NCBI GenBank assembly: GCA_963932465.1
Contig: OZ010791.1
Coordinates: 158,528,012 to 158,592,011, forward strand
Length of the DNA: 64,000 nt
Source of the DNA: Maratus speciosus
Taxonomy: Eukaryota > Arthropoda > Arachnida > Araneae > Salticidae
Direction: 5' to 3'
Of this stretch, positions 12,541 to 22,601 are shown one piece after another. Position 1 is the stretch's first letter; every line of letters begins with the position of its first letter. The notes beneath the pieces were generated by a model. It worked only from the letters and a program-made list of their open reading frames with translations. It searched no databases and had not been told where the DNA came from. The position numbers and the translations under genes were made by a program.

Positions 12541-12925
12541 ATGAATCTGAGTCTTAAACGTGATTTTCTGCCTCAACGGACCAAAAAGCAGTCACGTATT
12601 AACCCGTTGGGGACGAGCGTCACGTGCCGCATGAAGCGCTCAAAATACTTGTTTTTCCTCACCAGTAAAATTTTACTGTAAAATTTGCCTTATTTAATCA
12701 ACACATTTTCTTGATTCACGAAGACACAAATTTCTGTTTTTAAAGAACGGTGACAAAAGATTAAAAATTTCGTAAAAGGCTCCCGTCCCGAAAGGGTTAA
12801 GCGTTCGCGTATTGAACGCGCTATTTTTGCATTAGCCTTATGAGCGATGTTCAAGGGGTCGGAAGAAATCCTCGTTTTAAGCGGGATCGCGTATTAACCG
12901 TGTGCGTCTTAACCGGGTTCGACCG
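12541..12925. mobile_element. Pogo/Tigger-like terminal fragment, split by a piggyBac MITE
   Basis: Read on the minus strand, the right edge begins ACGGTCGAACCCGGTTAAG next to TA, which resembles Tigger-type ends. It is followed by repeated GTTAATACGCGATCCCGC-like motifs (12876-12895, 12798-12815, and again at 11637-11655). The fragment is interrupted at a TTAA by the MITE at 12599-12800. The left edge is not defined. Confidence 0.4.
12599..12800. mobile_element. PiggyBac-like MITE (TTAA target duplication)
   Basis: TTAA stands at both edges (12599-12602 and 12797-12800). The ends read CCCGTTGGGGACG and CGTCCCGAAAGGG, which are imperfect inverses. The length of about 0.2 kb and end pattern match the element at 39275-39481. 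Non-coding. Confidence 0.75.
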
Positions 12926-13419
12926 TATATATATATATATGCTACACTTTTTAGACATATCTTACATTCATTTTTCGATATATTACTTTTACTTCATTTA
13001 ATTAAAACAGAATAATATGCCCTTGTCCATTGGCGAGCATTTCGTGCTATATATCGAAAGGTTTGGTAATCCTGTCAGTTTCTACATAGTTTTGCATATT
13101 TTCGTAGTTTTTATTTGTGTTATTGAAAATATTACTTTACACTATTGTAGGGAGCAAACGGTTATTCTTAAGCAGATCTTTGTGATATTAAAAAATGCAT
13201 GCGCATGAAAAATATTTAAAATAACATCAAAAATCGGTGAATTAAATTAGAGTATACAGAAAAGAAATTAATTTTTTTTAAATATATAGAGTAAAAGCTT
13301 AAATTATGCGATATTTAGAAGCGAAGATATATGTCATCAAAGCCAATGTGATTGCGCATGTCGCAGCATGTCGTGTTATCTTTCTGCGTAGCGTTAATAA
13401 CGGACATGCTTTTGTTTTT
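12926..13419. other. No gene recognised; short TA tract at the left edge
   Basis: A TA run at 12927-12940 is followed by AT-rich sequence. A 63-codon plus-strand frame at 13017-13208 has no recognisable feature. Confidence 0.4.
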
Positions 13420-13578
13420 TATACATGGATGAGAATTTTCCGCTTTTTTTCATACCAGTAAAACCTTTAAGAAAATGTCATTTTGTTTAATCGGGAAATA
13501 GTAATGCGATTTAATAGAACGCATTTTTGCTTATATTATACTTCTATGAAAAAAGCTGAGAATTCTCATCCCTGTTTA
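13420..13578. mobile_element. Small foldback element
   Basis: GGATGAGAATT (13427-13437) and its inverse AATTCTCATCC (13561-13571) lie in longer imperfect arms that both continue into a run of T/A and CATA. The unit is about 160 bp, non-coding and MITE-sized. Confidence 0.5.
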
Positions 13579-13639
13579 TAATATAGATTTCAGAAAGTAT
13601 TCAAAAAATAAATTATTCTTTTTATTTAAAAATTTAAAA

Positions 13640-13860
13640 GTTTCGATGCAATCATTTTTTTTCCGAGAACACAATAAAGTATAATAATAAATAAGTAGAA
13701 ATAAGAAGTCTTAGTATACTTTATTTTTAACTTCAGATATAGATATGTGTAGATCATTTATAGTGAAAAGGCAGACGACATAGACTAAAATCAAATCTTA
13801 AAAAATATTATAAGAAACAGGAGCAGGAAAGGGAATTCTGCTTTTTCAGAATTTAGTGTC
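13640..13860. repeat. Dispersed repeat rho, fragment
   Basis: CAGATATAGATATGTGTAG and the following 90 bases match 7705-7790 of rho copy 2. The CCGCAAC core is missing here. Confidence 0.45.
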
Positions 13861-13868
13861 GCCCCTGA

Positions 13869-13870
<2 letters not shown>

Positions 13871-13921
<51 letters not shown>
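13871..13921. repeat. AT dinucleotide microsatellite (about 50 bp)
   Basis: Uninterrupted AT repeats. Confidence 0.97.
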
Positions 13922-13924
<3 letters not shown>

Positions 13925-14124
13925 ATAATAAAAATTTTCTACCTTTTATCTTAGTAAAACTATCTCAAATTCTTAATATTTTTCCTTTTTTACTTATCTT
14001 TAATAATATCTTAATATCTTTTAACTTTTATTTCATGCATTTAAATCTGTGTATTCTTTTATTATTCTAAAAAACCTTAATCCATTCGTCTAATCTTAAA
14101 ACCCATTAAATTACTTTTTTCATT

Positions 14125-14300
14125 TTATTCTAAAACTAAATTCTTTTTGTTTCGAATGTTTTGCAATTGTTCGATGATGTTCTTTTCCCACAATTCCTTG
14201 CAAGCTCCCGCCAGCATTTGATTGCGTTTTAATACTGACGCCGCACAATGGATCAAAGTATAGGCGATGTCGAACATAGGATTATCACGATAGTATAAGC
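14125..14300 (-). CDS. Candidate terminal exon of an unrecognised host gene
   Basis: On the minus strand the frame LYYRDNPMFDIAYTLIH...KELWEKNIIEQLQN...LVLE is open for 58 codons and ends in TAA at 14125-14127. Codon choice (GCG, GCC, ATC, GAC, CGC) is far richer in G+C than the surrounding sequence, which suggests selected coding DNA. It begins right after TGTAG, a possible splice acceptor. The alternating hydrophobic/charged pattern predicts alpha helices, as in the end of an ARM- or HEAT-type helical repeat protein. The exon joins in phase to the frame ending at 17442 (see there). I do not recognise the protein. It could also be the end of a degenerate retrocopy. Confidence 0.42.
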
Positions 14301-14708
14301 CTACATATATGATGTTTTTTGTTATATTTAGGTTTAAATGAGAAAAATAAATGATACTGAAAGTATCTGCATTGTTTTTACGAACAATTTCGTGCTTTAA
14401 CCAGCAAGTTTATGGAGATGATGAATAACTAAAATAAACTGGAAAAACAAAGCATGCAGTTTTTATTTATATCCAAATGACATTTGTGGTAAAGCATTTG
14501 TTTAATTTTTAATTGGCAACATATACATAACTCTTTAAAGATGTTCTACAAAACTGGAACATTTTAGAACTTATTTCAGTGCATATTTGTTATTATTGGG
14601 TTTGAGTTTTTTAAAAATATTTTGTAATAATATTAATTTTAGTATATTTCTTTTTTATTTGAAACAAGATTATTTCATTTTGTCTTTTGTCTTATAATGT
14701 TTTGAAAT

Positions 14709-15645
14709 ATGATAACAAACAGAGATTTGTTTTTGTTTCTGAAAAATTTAAATTATGGTTTTAGTTATGAAAAATCAATGCTTAGTTTTGAAAGTGAACA
14801 GTGTGGGCTAATTGCCTCAGAAATTGATGGAGAAAATTTAAAGGAGCGTTTAGGTATATTTTGTGTAAATGTAAAAGATTGCTGGTTGAAATCTGAACGA
14901 AAATTAGCTCGTTTCAATAATAAAAACTATTATTCACTTCGGTGATCCTTTAAAGTTTGTAAGCTTAAGCCATTTGAAGAAATCAACATCACGAAAATGT
15001 TTTTCAGACGTAACCAAAACTCACGAAAGAAGACTAACTCAAAGTTTCAGAGAGGATACATCTGTAGAAGCTAAATTAAGAAGAATCAAAGAGTAAAATT
15101 AAACGCGAATTCAGAAAAGAATTAGGTTAGCTAATAGATGTTAAACCAGGAAGTGATTTGATACACGATGGATACACTGCAAGGACATTTTTTGCTGAGT
15201 TTGAAAAGACAGCTGAGATCACTGGATTGGATAAAGAACTTATTAAACGTTTTGCAATTATAATGGTGATCGCCTGCGGCGAAGTAATTAATGCCAAAAA
15301 ATTTCGCAATTTCGCACTGGGAACAGCTAAACAATGTGCCTCAAAGTACAGTAGGTATTACATGCCAGCTTCTGTACATAATTACTAACTCATGAAAAGG
15401 ATATGATTACAAATTTTGCTGTTCCAATATGATAATTATCGGAAGAAGCTAGCGAAGCTCGAAATAAAAAATTTCGAAGGTACCGGGAGTCGCAGAAGAG
15501 AAAAATAGGTCGAAGAGCATGTAATGAAGACTTATTGCACCATTTGCTAAAATCATCTGACGGTTTGATTTCCAGTATTAGGCACAAAATAAAAAACATT
15601 CAAAGGAACAGAAAATTTCTAGAAGCATTGGGACTTTTACTTTAA
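14709..15645 (+). pseudogene. Decayed ORF of a repetitive, probably transposon-encoded protein
   Basis: Three plus-strand reading blocks follow one another with frameshifts and stops between them. The first is 14709-14945 (79 codons, ATG start). The second, at about 14950-15093, contains THERRLTQSFREDTSVEAKL. The third, from about 15130 to 15645, contains LIHDGYTARTFFAEFEKTAE, then RYYMPASVH and SEEASEARNKKFRRYRES, and ends in TAA. This looks like one protein of about 300 residues broken by at least three lesions. From memory, the SEEA.EARNK.(F/Y)R and YYMP.SVH strings belong to a multicopy arthropod protein that travels with DNA transposons; I cannot name the superfamily. It lies inside the proposed minus-strand intron, on the opposite strand. 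Confidence 0.5.
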
Positions 15646-16429
15646 AATACAACACTTTATCACTAACATAGCAGCGCATCCATTTATTAGAGTACATTTA
15701 ACCCTCTGAGAGCCTTTGCACTTTTCAGCATTTTCATGCAAACTTTTATATAACCCGAGATACGAGTATATTAAATTTAATTTCGCAGGTTAATGTTAAA
15801 TTAGTTTTATACATCATTTCATCCTAGAAATTTCTTACAGTATAATCTTCTTTAAAATATAATTTTGTGTATAATCAATTTAACATGTTTTCTGGAAACG
15901 GAAAATTACGTAATAGCCGCTTTAAGGCCATTTATTTCAAAAACGTGCAGGTTTGTGCAAAAAATCCTCTATACCACATTAAAATATAGACTTTTAGGAA
16001 TACCAGCATGTGTTTGAAATTTTAAACAACTTTAAACAATTTAAGTTACGTAATTTTGAAGATTATGAATACGTTAATTCTATATGTGTTGATCATAATG
16101 TAGAATGAGACATAAAATTCAATCAAAATGTAGTCAGTAGTGGTTTAAAATGTGTTTTAAGAAATTAATAATGATATTTTAAATGAGTTATTAGTAGAGG
16201 TTACTTGGATCTTATTTCTGAGCTCAGCTAAAAATCAGTAAAATTTCCAAAAAAATCCCTCTCCTGAAAGGTGTATATTCCGAGCTATACAAATACGATA
16301 TAATTTTGTATAATTTAAAAAATAAGCGCATATTCGTATTTTGTAGATATTCTTTTAAACTATTTCATTGCAAAAAAATAGTTATTTGATGATTAATTTT
16401 TGGCTCTATGTTCGCATTTTCTTAAGGAT
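15646..16429. other. No gene recognised
   Basis: AT-rich sequence. A lone TTAACCCTCTGAGAG at 15699-15713 looks like one piggyBac-type end, but no partner was found. Confidence 0.4.
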
Positions 16430-16620
16430 TGATCCCCTGTGCGCCGTATAAAGAGTTCATTATCGACGTCATGCGTTCGTCTCCCTTCCCATCGAATCGT
16501 AGCCTGTCTCCTGTCCCGTTCCTCCCCATCTCTCTGCTGGATTTGGTTCTCCACTAATAATGTATCCGTCTGCGCTCTATTTCTTTGAGTACTTATATTG
16601 TTACATCAACGATGGAGCGA
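16430..16620. other. G+C-rich island of unknown nature
   Basis: The composition jumps well above its surroundings. On the plus strand there is a TATA-like GTATAAAGAG (16447-16456), then TCATT and a C+T-rich stretch. On the minus strand a frame of about 69 codons without ATG is open and very rich in Arg, Glu and Gln. It could be a promoter with a 5' leader, part of an LTR, or an exon. Nothing decides between these. Confidence 0.25.
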
Positions 16621-16710
16621 GTGATTTTAGGTTTTCCGGTTGTTTGATAAATCTATGTCACATGGAGTGAACGACTCTAATGTGTAGATCGTAATAATTG
16701 TAACATCTTA

Positions 16711-17271
16711 GCGTGTTTACTTGCGTAATAGTCGCCATCGCATAATAGTCGCACCCCCCATTTTGAAGCAGAAAAAAATCTTCAAAATATTTTCTTCGCA
16801 TTAAAGTCGCAGTCGCGTATTTGGCTTTTATTTAGAAAATAGAAAATCATCAGCTGTTCTCTTCCCAGAACTAGTACTCTTAATGGATTCATCTGTTCTG
16901 TTACTCCCATTGACTTACCCGATGGTCACTCCATTCTTCAGATACCGATTTACATTATATTAGTTATACTGATACCTTCAGTGAAAGTGATTTATTATGA
17001 GAGTTTTTTGTCAAAATTTTCACAAAGATTATTTGTAAATTTTATGTCTATAAAAATATTACCGTATAAAGGAAAATGGTATTTATAAACAGCACATAAT
17101 CTGGAAACCTTTAGTAAGTAAAATTTTATTATGTGTTTTTTTATACCAGTAATGTTTTAGCATTAGAGTGCACAATATCGTGTAGTAGATTTCCTCGCGT
17201 AATAGTCACACCTAGACTTTCACAATGAAAAATTGGCAAAAAAAGTGCGACTATTACGCGAGTAAACACGG
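16711..17271. mobile_element. TA-flanked MITE, pogo/Tigger-like ends
   Basis: TA lies on both sides (16709-16710 and 17272-17273). Inverted ends CGTGTTTACTTGCGTAATAG and CTATTACGCGAGTAAACACG differ by one base over 20. The interior repeats GCGTAATAGTCGC motifs (16724, 16739, 17195, 17247). Non-coding, 561 bp. Confidence 0.85.
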
Positions 17272-17441
17272 TAATTTTTATGAAGTGGATGATCGATTAT
17301 TGTCGAGAGTTGTTGGACAAGCTACTGGAAATGTTTCAATATGTTTTTGTCAAATAAACAACGTTTAAAGTTACGATGACTCTATTAATTATGCCATGGG
17401 AAATTTCTCAATGTTTATGGAGCTTATCTTATACTCGCCAC

Positions 17442-17556
17442 CCTGAATGCACTCCAATATTTTCATGATAACGGAGGGTTTGCCTTGATTCTCTACTAAG
17501 TATACATCGAGATATACGAGTGTCGCCGGAATGTCACAAAAGTCGATAGGAAAATG

Positions 17557-17559
<3 letters not shown>
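17442..17559 (-). CDS. Candidate penultimate exon, joins 14125-14300
   Basis: The minus-strand frame LHFPIDFCDIPATLVYLDVY then LVENQGKPSVIMKILECIQ is open and uses G+C-rich codons. If it is spliced at G|GTGGCG to GC|TTA at 14300, the peptide runs on as ...MKILECIQGLYYRDNPMFD without a break. The upstream edge is unclear. No AG acceptor stands directly before the frame, which abuts a TA microsatellite; the nearest internal AG (CTTAG|TAGAG at about 17490) would shorten the exon. Without splicing the frame continues to a stop at about 17393. Protein not recognised. Confidence 0.38.
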
Positions 17560-17560
<1 letters not shown>

Positions 17561-17591
<31 letters not shown>

Positions 17592-17604
17592 GAGAGAGAG
17601 AGAG
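17561..17604. repeat. Compound AT / AG microsatellite
   Basis: AT repeats (17561-17586) are followed by AG repeats (17588-17604). The tract sits where the splice acceptor of the candidate exon 17442-17559 would be expected. Confidence 0.95.
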
Positions 17605-17665
17605 AACAAAACAGATTTAAGTTTTAAGACTTAAAATGCACGCTTTTATTTTATATAAAATGACG

Positions 17666-17874
17666 TCATTTGCATCCGCTGAAGAATTCCATATTTACGA
17701 TCCAGTCTTTAACAGCATGTCTGGAAAAGTATGCGTATGACGTCACTATCGCGGAATAATACACAAACCAGCAAAGAGCGATGTGGTCATTCAAAAACCT
17801 CGACAGTGAAGTCGGGTATCTAATGATCAATATGCCTTCTTTTGTTTGTAACATTAATATGGATACTAAAATTT
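17666..17874 (-). CDS. Possible further exon of the minus-strand gene
   Basis: The frame contains TKEGILIIRYPTSLSRFLND and FSRHAVKDWIVNMEFFSGCK. A possible acceptor TTTTAG precedes it (about 17870) and a possible donor TGGATC|GTAAAT lies inside. TGACGTCA occurs twice nearby. Protein not recognised; it may be fortuitous. Confidence 0.2.
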
Positions 17875-17897
17875 AAATATAGTTTATAATAGCTCCT

Positions 17898-18209
17898 TCA
17901 TTTATATTTTTCGAAAATTCGGAAAATGTTGTTACACACGGATGAATAAAATTGCATTATTTCATCTGTATGATAGGAATTAAGTAAATGCGGAGAAAAT
18001 AAGTCACACCAATATTCTTTGAAATATACATTTTTATAGCAAACGATATTCTTGGCGTAGTACGTATTTTGATTATTATTTTTTTTTTCAATTGTTATGA
18101 GAAAATCGCAACAAATATATAGTAATCTACTATTTTCCACAGAATAAAGAGAAAGAATAGACATGCAGTAATCCGTAAAAACGGTTTGCAACATGATGCC
18201 GGCTTTCGC
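17898..18209 (-). CDS. Possible further exon of the minus-strand gene
   Basis: An open minus-strand frame of about 103 codons, starting AKAGIMLQTVFTDYCMSILS and running through EYWCDLFSPHLLNSYHTDE to a TGA. The first third looks most like coding sequence and a helical repeat. No good donor site is seen, so the 3' part may be read-through into intron. A competing frame (18095-18286) overlaps it. Confidence 0.22.
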   Translation of the reverse strand, partial: AKAGIMLQTVFTDYCMSILSLYSVENSRLLYICCDFLITIEKKNNNQNTYYAKNIVCYKNVYFKEYWCDLFSPHLLNSYHTDEIMQFYSSVCNNIFRIFEKYK

Positions 18210-18570
18210 TCAAATTTAAATGCCCTCATTCGGCCAAAGAATACAAAAGAAACAAGTGGAACAGGGACCGAATTCTTTGATGTCACCCGTGCATTTCTCT
18301 AAATAAAAGTGATCTGTTTATGTTTAAGCTTCTGAAGTAGCATTTCACAAGGTAGGGATTTTGCATTAATAAGACGAATTCAAAGACATGAATTACTACG
18401 TGGTTTTGCTTGGTCCGAACGTAACTGATTTTAGAGATGCATTTTTTGCATCACGCTCAGCCACCACACTTCATCTCTATTCTTTCTCTTTACACTGGGA
18501 CTATTTACCCTTTACTTTTTACAGAAATGGAGGACTTCAGTTGCCACCATTTCTGAAATAGCATCAACAA

Positions 18571-18810
18571 CTACAAAAAAATTAATCTTTGAAAAATAAA
18601 TAGAAATGCAGTTTTCAAACAAATTGCATTTAAAATTGCTTTTTTCCCTTTACGACGGTGTAAAATTTGAAAATGTGCAAGGTTTAGAAGTTTAAAAAAT
18701 TGCAGTAGATTATCAGTATTTAACCGTACAATGATACACCTGCTTGGTTTTACGGGTAGCTTATTTTTAGTTTTAACGTTATTTATTAGTGACGACACTT
18801 TAATTGTTGT
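18571..18810 (-). CDS. Possible exon with a good splice acceptor
   Basis: The minus-strand sequence CTATTTCTTTCAG is a strong acceptor-like site directly before ACAACAATTAAAGTGTCGTC. The frame TTIKVSSLINNVKTKNKLPV then continues open to 18571. A donor-like AAGCAG|GTGTAT lies 83 bases in, which would make the exon short. It could belong to the same gene as the candidate exons downstream. Confidence 0.22.
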   Translation of the reverse strand, partial: TTIKVSSLINNVKTKNKLPVKPSRCIIVRLNTDNLLQFFKLLNLAHFQILHRRKGKKAILNAICLKTAFLFIFQRLIFL

Positions 18811-18889
18811 CTGAAAGAAATAGCTTATAGGGGTCTAATAAGAATTCTCCGCGTTTTTTTCTCCGATCTTGCAATTTTAGAACAAAATA

Positions 18890-19781
18890 AAAGATAAGAA
18901 AGAAAGATCATCCGTTAAGCATGGTTTATGAAACGCTCTCCAACATTCCCAGAATTCTGTAACCAAACTGCACTGTTTTAATAAGGTAAAAGAGGATATA
19001 TATTAAGTAAACAATTTAGAAAAAACATGACGACTGAAAACATCTTGTCAGAAATAACCATCCATAGGCTACAATGATTCCAGTTTTTTTAATAGCTCTG
19101 TACATTAACTTATTTATAATCTATAATCATCTCTTAGTATGCTAAATATAATTAAGCTGGAAAATGCATAATTCAATTTAAAAACATTCTTCAACAATTC
19201 ACTTTCATACACAGTAAAGCTTACCAATTCTTTTGTGTAGTCCTGATTCCTGAATAGGATTTATAGAATTTATGAATTTATACGCACTATGTAGTGCGCA
19301 CCCTCCCCCCCCTCCCCCGCGGAAAAAATGGAAGCATAAAACGCATACCAATATTGAAAAGGCTTTTCCAGCATTTATCCCTCATAGAAAATTATGCAAC
19401 TGAATTCTTTTGTATGACCCTGTAAATGAATAATAAATGCTTTTCACTCCATATTCTTCAGAAAAAATGCTTCAGTGTACTTCAGAAATCCATATCAATT
19501 TCAGTATGCTTGAAATAGTATAACAATAGCATAACGATTTTTCTTCATAGAACATAATGTGAAGGAATACTTTTGAGTGTTCCCATAAACGTACCATAAA
19601 TTCTTCATACTTCCTTTTCAATAAAAATACGCCACAGTGCAAAATATGCTTCAATATCATATAGCTATTTCATGGTATTTCGAGTATATTAACGAAAGTT
19701 AGCAGACGGAAGAGAGACGGCTGAGGGCAGGCCGATTAACTGAAGTCATAAACAATTTTCAAAACTATGTTGGACAGAGTT
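18890..19781 (-). mobile_element. Element alpha, copy 3
   Basis: The tail GTTGGAGAGCGTTTCATAA-type block lies at 18925-18960 on the minus strand and a degraded head hairpin at 19750-19781. The internal CAAAAGnATTC / CCCTGTAAAT motifs recur near 19090, 19230, 19410 and 19570. More diverged than copies 1 and 4. A C-rich tract lies at 19304-19318. Confidence 0.6.
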
Positions 19782-19789
19782 CAAAAGTA

Positions 19790-20210
19790 ACTACGCTAAA
19801 AATCTGAGTATCTTGGAGAATATTTGTAATGGGTGGTCCATCTATTGGTTCTTTTTTTATTATGAAAGAAAACGCATTTTTTATGAGTAAAAATCGAAAT
19901 TCTTTATTGAACATGGAAGGTGGGTCTATGCCATTTATGTATAGAATACAATATCGCACATATGGCCACCGTGGCCCCGCTTACATACCATTCATCCGAA
20001 CATCAAAAGTTTCGATGACTTTTCCCATAATGAGCGGATCCATGGCTTAAATTTCAGTCGGCATGTTACGTTTGAGGTCTTGGATTGTGCGGGGGCATTG
20101 GCGTACACTTTACTTTTCAGAAACCCCCAAAGAAAATAATCCATTGGGATTAAATCGCCCGATCTTGGAGACCCTAGGGTAATAAATAGGATGCTTATGA
20201 CAGACAAAGA
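19790..20210 (-). pseudogene. Fragment of a Tc1/mariner-like (DDE) transposase, C-terminal end
   Basis: The minus-strand frame contains SGDLIPMDYFLWGFLKSKVY followed, after frameshifts, by QDLKRNMPTEI and KVIETFDVRMNG. The SPDL.P.D(F/Y)FLWG...K..VY pattern is the block around the third catalytic acid in insect and arachnid Tc1/mariner-like transposases. At least two frameshifts and one stop are present, and the N-terminal two thirds are absent. The alpha copy ending at 19781 sits immediately downstream. Confidence 0.6.
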
Positions 20211-20305
20211 CTAAATCTGCGGAAAAAGACTATGGTTGTGGATATTGCATTTAGTTATGAAAAAAATCATAAAAGGAAACGAAGAAGGTCATTAAAGAAC
20301 TAGAT

Positions 20306-22593
20306 TAGGGGTGCACAACCTTTTTAAGAGAAGGGCCACTTACAAAAATGTTTGGGTTGTCGAGGGCCACGTCAGTAACACAGAGAAAATTCTATATCGG
20401 GGAGGTAGGGGGGATAAGACTTTATTCTTGATAAATAATTATTTTTTGTCTATAATAAAAACAAACAAACGGAAATACATAATTGTATGAAGGAATGCAG
20501 GTCTTCTCCGCATCTGTATGATTAACCATTCAACACTTTATGAAGACTAACGGTTCCTTCTTGACTAATGGTAACTTGAAGAAAAAAAAAATACTCAAAA
20601 TTTCTAAATAATTGGACGTTATTGAAAATTACAAAAAAAATTATTGAAGAATAACCTCATATAAAATAAAAGGAAACTTATTTTTGAAATAACAAGGCAT
20701 GATGGACTAATTATGCTATTTTTTCTGCGGACTATTAACAAATCTCGTGTTTTTTTTTTCCCTTTTGTGAATCAAGTGCGACTGATTGACGAAATTCGCG
20801 ATTTTTTATCAACGACCGATTGACAGATTTCACGGTAATTTTCCATTGCCGATTGGCAAAATTTGCAATCTTTTCAAAAACAAATTTGCGATACCTGCGA
20901 TAAATTGATGCAATTCGCGTTTTTTTTCAGCTATAAATTTTCAAATTTCGTGATTTTTTTTCCACAACGGATCAACGAAAATTGCGATTTTTTCCGCCCC
21001 CGACGGAATTATTTCGCGACTTTTTTGTTCTGCGATCGATCTTTGAAATGTGCAAGTTTTTTCCATGAACGATTGACAAAATTCGCGATATTTTTTTCAT
21101 GAATGATTGGCGAATTTTGCGATATTTTACGTGACAGATTGACAATATTTGCAATTTTTTTCCAATGACCAATCGACGAAACGTGATTTTTTCCCCTGAT
21201 ATACATTGATGTAATTTGCGATTTTTTTCGCGCATTAAATTGGCAAAAATCGCGATTTCTTTTACACGCACAATCGATGAAATTTGCGATTTTCTCCTGC
21301 GATCAATGGATTTCTATTTCATGATATGTTTTGGGACCGACCCACAAATTTTGTAATTTTTTCCATCAGCTATTCACGAAATTCGCGAATTTCTGGGAAA
21401 ATTCACGATTTTTTTCACGAGCGATTAACAAATTTCGCAATATTTTTGCGACCAATTGACAAAATTTGTAATTTTTTCTATCAATTGTCAAAATCGCGAT
21501 TTTTCCCCAGTCGATCAACGAAATTTGCAATTTTTGTACCTCATCGACAAAATTCGCGATTTTAGTGTGACCAATTAACAAAATTCGAGATTGTTAACTG
21601 ACTTTGATGAAATTTGTAATTTTTTCCCACGGCGAATTGACGAAATTTGCGATTTTTTTCCTCATTAAGATGACGAAACTCGTGATTTTTCCGTATCCGA
21701 TCAAGAAAGTTTGCAATTTTTCCGCGTCTGATCAACGACATTCGCGATTCTTAACTGACTCTGACGAAATTTGTAATTTTTACGCGACAAATTAATGAAA
21801 TTCGACATTTTTTCACGCAATAAACTGACTAAACTCACGATTTTTCCGCAGCCGGTCAACAAAATTTGTAATTTTTCCGTACCTCATCGACAAAATTTAC
21901 GATTTTTCTGTGCCCGATTAAAGAAACTTGGGACTTTTCCGCGCCGAGTCGACAAAATTCGCGATTTTTCTTCCCACGATCAAAAAATTCGAAAATTTTC
22001 CGCGCCCGATAAACGAAATTTGTGATTCTTAACTGACTTTGACGAAATTTGTAATTTTTATCGCGGCAAATTGACAAAATTCCAATTTTTTCTCACGATC
22101 AACTAACAAAACTCGCGATTTATCAGCAACCGATCAAGGATTACATAATCGACAAAATTCGAGATTTTTAACTCCTCCGATCAACGAAATTCACGATTTT
22201 TAACTGACTCGGACAAAATTTGCAATTTTTTTCAGCGGCAAATTGTCGAAATTCGCGATATTTTCTCGCAATAAACTGACAAAACTCGAGATTTTTCCCC
22301 AGTTGATCAACGAAATTTGAGATTTTTGTGCAACTCATGGATAAATTTCGCGATTTTTCCAAGCTCTATCAAAGAAAGTTGCGATTCCTAATTCGTTCTA
22401 ATGAAATTTGCAATTTCTTCCTGGGGCAAATTGACGAAATTCGAAATTTTTTCCTGCGACATATGGACAAAAAATTGCAATTTTTCCAGTGATAAATTGA
22501 CGAAATTGTGTAAAAACAAAACAAAAAAAACAAAAAAAAAAAACGAAGAAATTATATAAATTGTGATCGCAGGCCACAGGTTGTGCATCCCTA
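20306..22593. mobile_element. Non-autonomous hAT element with perfect 8-bp target duplication
   Basis: The ends TAGGGGTGCACAACCT (20306-20321) and AGGTTGTGCATCCCTA (22578-22593) are inverse with one mismatch. AACTAGAT flanks both sides exactly (20298-20305 and 22594-22601), the 8-bp duplication that defines hAT insertions. Subterminal GGGCCAC / GGCCAC also agree. There is no transposase: most of the 2288 bp is a minisatellite (20780-22510). Perfect duplications suggest a fairly recent insertion. Confidence 0.9.
20780..22510. repeat. Minisatellite of about 30-36-bp units inside the hAT element
   Basis: Some fifty diverged units follow the pattern GATYRACGAAATTYGCGATTTTTTC with small spacers (CCGC, CACG, CGCG). 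Units are separated by substitutions and indels, so the array is old relative to the element's flanking duplication. All frames of 60-99 codons here on both strands are read-throughs of the repeat. Confidence 0.9.
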
Positions 22594-22601
22594 AACTAGA
22601 T

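Larger units (their letters stand above)
14301..17441 (-). other. Proposed 3.1-kb intron between the two candidate exons
   Basis: The donor would be G|GTGGCG (GT at 17440-17441 read on the minus strand) and the acceptor TGTAG|GC (14301-14302). The donor is a weak match to consensus. The interval holds a decayed ORF on the opposite strand (14709-15645), a G+C-rich island (16430-16620) and a TA-flanked MITE (16711-17271), which is normal intron content in a transposon-rich genome. The pairing rests on phase and peptide continuity only. Confidence 0.35.

Noticed and set aside
12900..12925. GGGTTCGACC as a tRNA B box
   Set aside because: No A box, acceptor stem or cloverleaf around it; it fits the pogo-like end better.
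15699..15713. A TTAACCCTCTGAGAG piggyBac-type end
   Set aside because: No inverse partner was found on either side, so no element can be defined.
20863..22588. Open frames of 60-99 codons with repeated FAIFF / NFVN strings
   Set aside because: They follow the minisatellite in the hAT element and have no start, splice or domain signal.
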